Shown one piece after another: positions 59,844-64,000 of a DNA stretch of 64,000 nucleotides. Position numbers and translations under genes: made by a program. The notes under the pieces are model-generated. The model made no database searches. It worked only from the letters and a program-made list of their open reading frames with translations, and was not told the DNA's origin. This DNA comes from Chryseobacterium phosphatilyticum (GTDB lineage: Bacteria; Bacteroidota; Bacteroidia; Flavobacteriales; Weeksellaceae), in assembly GCF_002899825.2 (NCBI RefSeq), contig NZ_PPED02000006.1:62001-126000 (forward strand). The letters run 5' to 3'. How positions within the stretch are numbered: the stretch's first letter is position 1; the number at the start of each line of letters is the position of its first letter.

Positions 59844-60563
59844 TTAATATGTTTTTAGCAGATTAACTGGCGGGCTTTCTTCTTCGATCAGATATCCGAT
59901 GAGATTAAACCACTCTTTGCAATGATCGAGAATCCATGCATCTGAGGAGATGATAATTTCTGAGCTTTCCACTAAGAATTTATCAGGATTATATTGCAAT
60001 TCTGCTTCCCAGTTAAGATTATTTTCTCTGCTAAAATCAAGAATAATCTGTTTTATTCTCCCACTGTTGGAAACGGGTTGATCGAAGACCCAGATTAACT
60101 TTTGAATTTCATTTTTTCGATAAAAAGCCTCAACAAGCTCAATCGCTTTTAAGGTCTGATTAACTCTTTTATAAGTACCGTGTACCTCCGAAAGATCACG
60201 AAAACATCTATCTAACCCTTCAAAAATATAGGCTTCAGAAAGTAAACTTTCCAGCAGGATCAAAACATTGAAACCATCAAGATAAACTGTTTTCCCTTTT
60301 AAATCTGAAGCTTTCTGCTGTTTTGATTTTCTTTGGTACAACTGCTGCTCAGATGCTGACGCTCCCCTTACCGCTTGTATCTGTCTGGGTTTTAACCTAT
60401 ATCGATGTCCTACCAGCACAGATGCAGATTTCTCCGGATATTCTCTTGTCAGCAAATAATGCATATCCTGAACTGCCAGCCTGAGTTTACCGAGCTGTTT
60501 CTCTGAGCTGAATAAAGTATCATCACCGGTGTTCTTCCCTCGATTTCTGCTATTCATATTCAA
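59844..60563 (-). CDS. DUF434/DUF5616-like NYN/PIN-domain protein
   Basis: 239 residues: an N-terminal RNA-binding-like segment (YRLKPRQIQAVRGASASEQQLYQRKSKQ) and a NYN/PIN-like domain with acidic residues (TVYLDGFNVLILLESLL, LIWVFDQPVSNSGR, IIISSDAWILDHC). NYN/PIN domains are metal-dependent RNases, so a function on tRNA/rRNA is plausible. Confidence 0.72.
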   Translation of the reverse strand: MNMNSRNRGKNTGDDTLFSSEKQLGKLRLAVQDMHYLLTREYPEKSASVLVGHRYRLKPRQIQAVRGASASEQQLYQRKSKQQKASDLKGKTVYLDGFNVLILLESLLSEAYIFEGLDRCFRDLSEVHGTYKRVNQTLKAIELVEAFYRKNEIQKLIWVFDQPVSNSGRIKQIILDFSRENNLNWEAELQYNPDKFLVESSEIIISSDAWILDHCKEWFNLIGYLIEEESPPVNLLKTY

Positions 60564-60817
60564 AAATAGTTTTTTAGAAAGATATGAGAAAATACAGGAA
60601 GTTTGAAGGGAGAAGATGGAGCTTTGTATTTGAAACTGAAATTTCTATTCCTCGTTGGCGATAAAATCCAGACAAAATTATTCTTTTCAAACATGAATGT
60701 CTCCTTACTTCACAAAAACCAGCATCTTTTACAGGTTTAATAAAACTAAAGATGATGAGTTATATTTTCTACAACAAAAGAGATATTTTGTACAAAGTTC
60801 GAAACAGCAATAAGGGA

Positions 60818-60825
60818 TATGTTTG
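60818..60825 (+). promoter_or_regulatory. -7 box of the DUF4822 gene
   Basis: TATGTTTG, 22 bp before the chosen start codon, fits TAnnTTTG. It also argues against the longer upstream frame. Confidence 0.5.
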
Positions 60826-60847
60826 CAAAATACTTAAAAATACTCTT

Positions 60848-61687
60848 ATGAATACCCTGAAAAAATTATGTTATTTATCTGCTGCAGTACTCTTATCAGC
60901 ATCTTTTGTATCATGTTCAAATGATGATAATGAAATTAGTATTGAGCAACAAACTCCTTCACAGGTTTTATCTTCTACCCCATGGGAAACCACCGGAGCT
61001 AAAGATAAAAATGGGAATAACGTTGCACTAACAGATGGCAGCGTTGCCGGATATGTAGGTTTCGCCTACTTCAAAGCTAATGGGAATTTTTCTATTTATG
61101 GTCTGAATGATGTTTTGAGATCTATGGGAACATGGTCAGTGGATGCGCAGGGAAAGACCAGAACGATTTCATCGCTGAACCCTGATGGGACTACTATTTT
61201 CAGCCGTGACGTTGAAATTCTTGTTTTAAACAGAAATGAATTCACCTATAGAATTCGTCCTAATTCTGCTGATCCGTCTGTTTATTATGATATCATCCAC
61301 ACAAAAACGTCTCATGCCGAGCCAGGTAATGGTCAGCTTACATTGGCTTCTACGCCTTGGGAAACAACTGGTGCTAAAGATAAAGACGGAAATACCGTGG
61401 CATTAAATGACAGTAATGTATCCGGCTATGTGGGATACTCTTACTTCAAAGCCAATGGAACTTTTAAAATTTTCGGATTAAATGATGTTTTGCGTTCTGA
61501 AGGAACATGGTCTATTTCTCCTGATGGAAAAAAGAGAACACTTACTACCCCGACATTCACAAGAGTTGTTGATATTCTGGTGCTGAATGAAACGACATTT
61601 ACCTACAGAATCACTCCTAATGCGGCAAACCCGGCAGTATTTTATGATATCATCCATACTAAGGTTAACCATAAGGAACCTGTATAG
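60848..61687 (+). CDS. lipoprotein with two DUF4822 repeats
   Basis: 279 residues from the ATG at 60848 (32 upstream codons of the same open frame lie before the promoter-like box). Lipobox FVSC (Cys about 22), then two tandem ~110-residue DUF4822-like domains, each with PWETTGAKDKxGNxVALxD, GYVGxxYFKANGxFxIxGLNDVLRSxGTWS and YDIIHTK. Internal duplication is obvious. Function unknown; cell-surface lipoprotein. Confidence 0.85.
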   Translation: MNTLKKLCYLSAAVLLSASFVSCSNDDNEISIEQQTPSQVLSSTPWETTGAKDKNGNNVALTDGSVAGYVGFAYFKANGNFSIYGLNDVLRSMGTWSVDAQGKTRTISSLNPDGTTIFSRDVEILVLNRNEFTYRIRPNSADPSVYYDIIHTKTSHAEPGNGQLTLASTPWETTGAKDKDGNTVALNDSNVSGYVGYSYFKANGTFKIFGLNDVLRSEGTWSISPDGKKRTLTTPTFTRVVDILVLNETTFTYRITPNAANPAVFYDIIHTKVNHKEPV

Positions 61688-61705
61688 TATTATTTTTTGA
61701 TCATA

Positions 61706-61738
61706 AGTAAAACCTACTCGATATGAGTAGGTTTTACT
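61706..61738. terminator. bidirectional terminator between convergent genes
   Basis: 14-bp perfect stem AGTAAAACCTACTC / GAGTAGGTTTTACT with a GATAT loop. Confidence 0.85.
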
Positions 61739-61739
61739 G

Positions 61740-62786
61740 TTAAATATATTCTTCCCACCATTTTTTCCAGGCCACATGATTAAGGGTGTCCAGATTTACT
61801 TTTTCCCCAATAAGCGGTAATGTAATGGGTTGATGGTTTTCTTCTGCATATTTTGATACCAGTTCCAATGGTTCATACCAGGTGTGTTGTGACAACTTGA
61901 ACTTTGAATTGTGGACGGGTATAAAGTTTTTGGCTTTTAATTCCTGTACTTCTGTAATAATCTGATCCGGCAAAGAATGGATGTATGGCCATTTTTCATT
62001 GTATTGTCCGCATTCCATGACAGCCAGATCAAAGGGGCCATATCTATTTCCAATTTCGACAAAATGATCTCCATAGCCACTATCCCCTCCCAGAAATAGA
62101 TTTTTAGTGGGGGTTTTTAATACGAAGGATGTCCAAAGGGAGATATTTCTATTTAATAATCTTCCTGAAAAGTGTCTTGCCGGAGTTAATGTCAAAGTAA
62201 ATCCATTCGCAAGATCTATACTTTCCCACCAGTTTTTTTCAATGAACTTTTCAGGGTTCCATCCCCAATATTCAAAATGCTGGCCGGTTCCCAACCCGCA
62301 GATTACGGTACCCACTTTATTTTTTAGTCCCTGCACTGTTTTATAATCCAGATGATCCCAGTGATCATGGGAAATAAGAAGAAAGTCAATATCCGGCATA
62401 TGTTCCGTTTTATAATAATCTGCACCCAGAAAAGCTTTTATAGAACCTGGCATTGGGGAGGCATTTCCACTAAAAACAGGGTCTATCAGAAAACGTTTAC
62501 CATCAACCTGTATAAAATAAGAACTATGCCCGAACCATACCAGAACATTCTCTTCACGGGTGAGGTTTTTCAGGTCTGTTGTTACAAAAGGGAGAGTCGT
62601 TCGAGGGGATGTATTTTCAATTTTACACAGACTTCCCAAAAGTGCTTTGGTCATGCTCTCGCCTTCCAGTAAAGCAGGAGTATTTAGTATGTTTTGAAAT
62701 TTCCCATAGGCGTAATTGGGAAGCGTATCGAAATATTCTTTTCTTTTTTCATCAGGGAATTGCCCGAGTTGCTTTACTAAATTCAT
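61740..62786 (-). CDS. metallo-beta-lactamase-fold hydrolase (NAPE-PLD/UlaG-like)
   Basis: 348 residues. LVWFGHSSYFIQVDGKRFLIDPVFSGNASP and the complete metal motif ISHDHWDHLD, then TPARHFSGR, FLGGDSGYGDHF and PVHNSKF. The length and the WFGHSS start fit the NAPE-PLD-like group that cleaves phosphodiester or lipid substrates. Likely cotranscribed with the downstream-positioned antiporter gene's direction (15-bp gap). Confidence 0.9.
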   Translation of the reverse strand: MNLVKQLGQFPDEKRKEYFDTLPNYAYGKFQNILNTPALLEGESMTKALLGSLCKIENTSPRTTLPFVTTDLKNLTREENVLVWFGHSSYFIQVDGKRFLIDPVFSGNASPMPGSIKAFLGADYYKTEHMPDIDFLLISHDHWDHLDYKTVQGLKNKVGTVICGLGTGQHFEYWGWNPEKFIEKNWWESIDLANGFTLTLTPARHFSGRLLNRNISLWTSFVLKTPTKNLFLGGDSGYGDHFVEIGNRYGPFDLAVMECGQYNEKWPYIHSLPDQIITEVQELKAKNFIPVHNSKFKLSQHTWYEPLELVSKYAEENHQPITLPLIGEKVNLDTLNHVAWKKWWEEYI

Positions 62787-62801
62787 TCTGATAGGATTAT
62801 T

Positions 62802-64000
62802 TTACATTCTTACTCTCTCTTCTTCCAGATCAAGCCTTGTTAGATAATGTCTTATGTGTTCTTCATCTATGTTTATATTACGTCTGTTTTCTTCCCGAAG
62901 CCAGATTCGCTGCTGTTCTAATGCCTCAAAATACATTTTTTTTCCTTCATCAGACATTTTATGGATAGAGTCTTCTTTATCTTCTTGCTCCCAACGGTCA
63001 AGCATTTTATTGAAATACTCATTTTCACGTCTCCTTTCTCTGTAGTTTTCATTAAGATAATTTATGGCTACATGACGCATTCCTCTTCGTAAAAAATGTT
63101 CTGACTCTTCTTTCGAAAGATACCCGTCCTTTGAGTCGGATAAATTCAGTTTTTTGATCAATGTCGGTAATGTAAGTCCCTGAAGAATTAAGGTGACCAG
63201 AATAACCACAAAGGTAATAAAGAGAATGAGATCACGGTGTGGAAAAGGCTGCCCGTTTTCCATTATCACCGGGATCGATAAGGCAGCGGCGAGGGACACT
63301 ACACCGCGCATTCCCGTCCATCCCATCAAAATGGGGGCTTTCATTCCGGGGCTCCTATCAGCGACGTTGATATAATTTCGCATCACCAATGTAGTAAATA
63401 CAGCTCCAAAAGATGCCAGAAGTCTAACAACGATAAGTACGGCTGTAATCATAAGTCCATAAGTGATCGCTTCAGATAAGCTTATTCCTTCTTTTTGTAA
63501 GCCCAGCATAATTTCCGGAAGATCTAATCCAATTAATAAGAATACTATTCCGTTGATTAAAAATACAAAGCTCTCCCATACGTTGGAGCCTTTTAACCTT
63601 GATTCTGAAGTCTTGAAAATTTCATGTCTTCGGACGGAAAGAAACAATCCTCCACTTACTACAGCCAACACTCCGGAAGCATGAACCTCTTCTGCAGCAA
63701 TGTACATTACATAGGGAGCAACCAGGCTTAGGATCGCATCCATATTAACGTCTGTAGGAAATATTTTCCCTATTTTCAAAAAGATATACGCTAATGCTAC
63801 CCCTATTCCCAGTCCTCCGAAAATCATCCACCCAAAGCTTACTATTGCATCCTGCCACAGAAACTGCCCTGTAGCCACCGCTACCATGGCAAACCTAAAT
63901 ATAATCAGAGAAGATGCATCATTAAAAAGACTTTCTCCCTCTAAAACGGTAGACAAATTTTTAGGAACTTTTACAAATTTTAAAATAGCACCTGCACTCA
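62802..64000 (-). CDS. CPA1-type Na+/H+ antiporter, C-terminal part (5' end outside window)
   Basis: The frame stays open to the right edge (SAGAILKFVKVPKN before the first in-frame start candidate, a TTG), so the N-terminus is missing. LSTVLEGESLFNDASSLIIF (the acidic ND motif of cation-proton antiporters), GWTGMRGVVSLAAALSIP and a long hydrophilic helical tail (~130 residues, RRRENEYFNKMLDRWEQ) identify an NhaP/NHE-like exchanger. Confidence 0.9.
   Translation of the reverse strand, partial: SAGAILKFVKVPKNLSTVLEGESLFNDASSLIIFRFAMVAVATGQFLWQDAIVSFGWMIFGGLGIGVALAYIFLKIGKIFPTDVNMDAILSLVAPYVMYIAAEEVHASGVLAVVSGGLFLSVRRHEIFKTSESRLKGSNVWESFVFLINGIVFLLIGLDLPEIMLGLQKEGISLSEAITYGLMITAVLIVVRLLASFGAVFTTLVMRNYINVADRSPGMKAPILMGWTGMRGVVSLAAALSIPVIMENGQPFPHRDLILFITFVVILVTLILQGLTLPTLIKKLNLSDSKDGYLSKEESEHFLRRGMRHVAINYLNENYRERRRENEYFNKMLDRWEQEDKEDSIHKMSDEGKKMYFEALEQQRIWLREENRRNINIDEEHIRHYLTRLDLEEERVRM

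Overview
The window looks like a chromosome segment of a Flavobacteriia member, most likely Chryseobacterium or a close relative. It is AT-rich, and its promoters carry the Bacteroidota -7 box TAnnTTTG, sometimes with a -33 TTG. Mqo, TatD, DeoD, GpsA, a TelA/TerD tellurite cluster and secreted proteins with a VGINTxxPN-type N-terminus all point to Flavobacteriia. No integrase, phage structural gene or CRISPR array is visible.

Layout. 0-15 kb: housekeeping and accessory metabolism (GMC oxidoreductase end, aminoglycoside adenylyltransferase-like gene, mqo, three paralogous secreted proteins, gpsA, an M23 peptidase, an Rrf2-regulated oxidoreductase, an FKBP, a catalase-like gene, a TetR unit). 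15.8-21.9 kb: a ter stress cluster (TerC, two TerD proteins, TelA, a phosphoribosyltransferase, a HAD phosphatase). 22-25 kb: a SulP transporter and a pair of HTH genes.

25.4-28.2 kb: rsr (Ro60/TROVE plus vWA) followed on the same strand by a dense array of eight structured RNA units. Each unit is closed by a covarying terminal stem and has a conserved UGNCGU...CUUCG module. Five of them hold a circularly permuted tRNA mimic (T-arm, closed acceptor hairpin, D-arm). I read these as a tandem array of YrlA-like Y RNAs. rsr, the array and tatD (59 kb) share an unusual promoter: an 18-bp dyad placed exactly 9 bp upstream of the -7 box.

28.7-38.3 kb: a VOC protein, a SWIM zinc-finger gene with two giant paralogous genes, and a MarR-led operon. 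38.3-48.7 kb, all leftward: the most striking locus. Two tandem leader ORFs each end just before an intrinsic terminator. The promoter-proximal one (41 codons) encodes all 20 amino acids with 36 different codons; the other encodes 19 of 20. After the second terminator comes an array of 15 divergent tRNA genes of different specificity, then RNA-repair genes: a YkuK RNase H-like protein, an ATP-grasp enzyme, a cyclic-phosphate-processing receiver protein, a DinB protein, an Rnl2-type RNA ligase, a metallophosphoesterase, two ERI-1-like 3'-5' exonucleases and a Pif1-like helicase. My inference is a translation-sensing attenuator: when any tRNA is cleaved or lacking, ribosomes stall in the leader, the terminator is bypassed, and replacement tRNAs plus tRNA/RNA repair enzymes are made.

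49-56.7 kb: a six-gene MoxR-vWA-beta-propeller (bpX-type) system. 56.8-64 kb: VOC protein, deoD, tatD, a DUF434-like NYN/PIN gene with a partner, a DUF4822 lipoprotein, a metallo-beta-lactamase-fold hydrolase and the end of a Na+/H+ antiporter. The middle 35 kb is therefore unusually rich in RNA-surveillance and conflict functions. All functional statements come from reading the sequence and remembered family features; no search or folding program was run.
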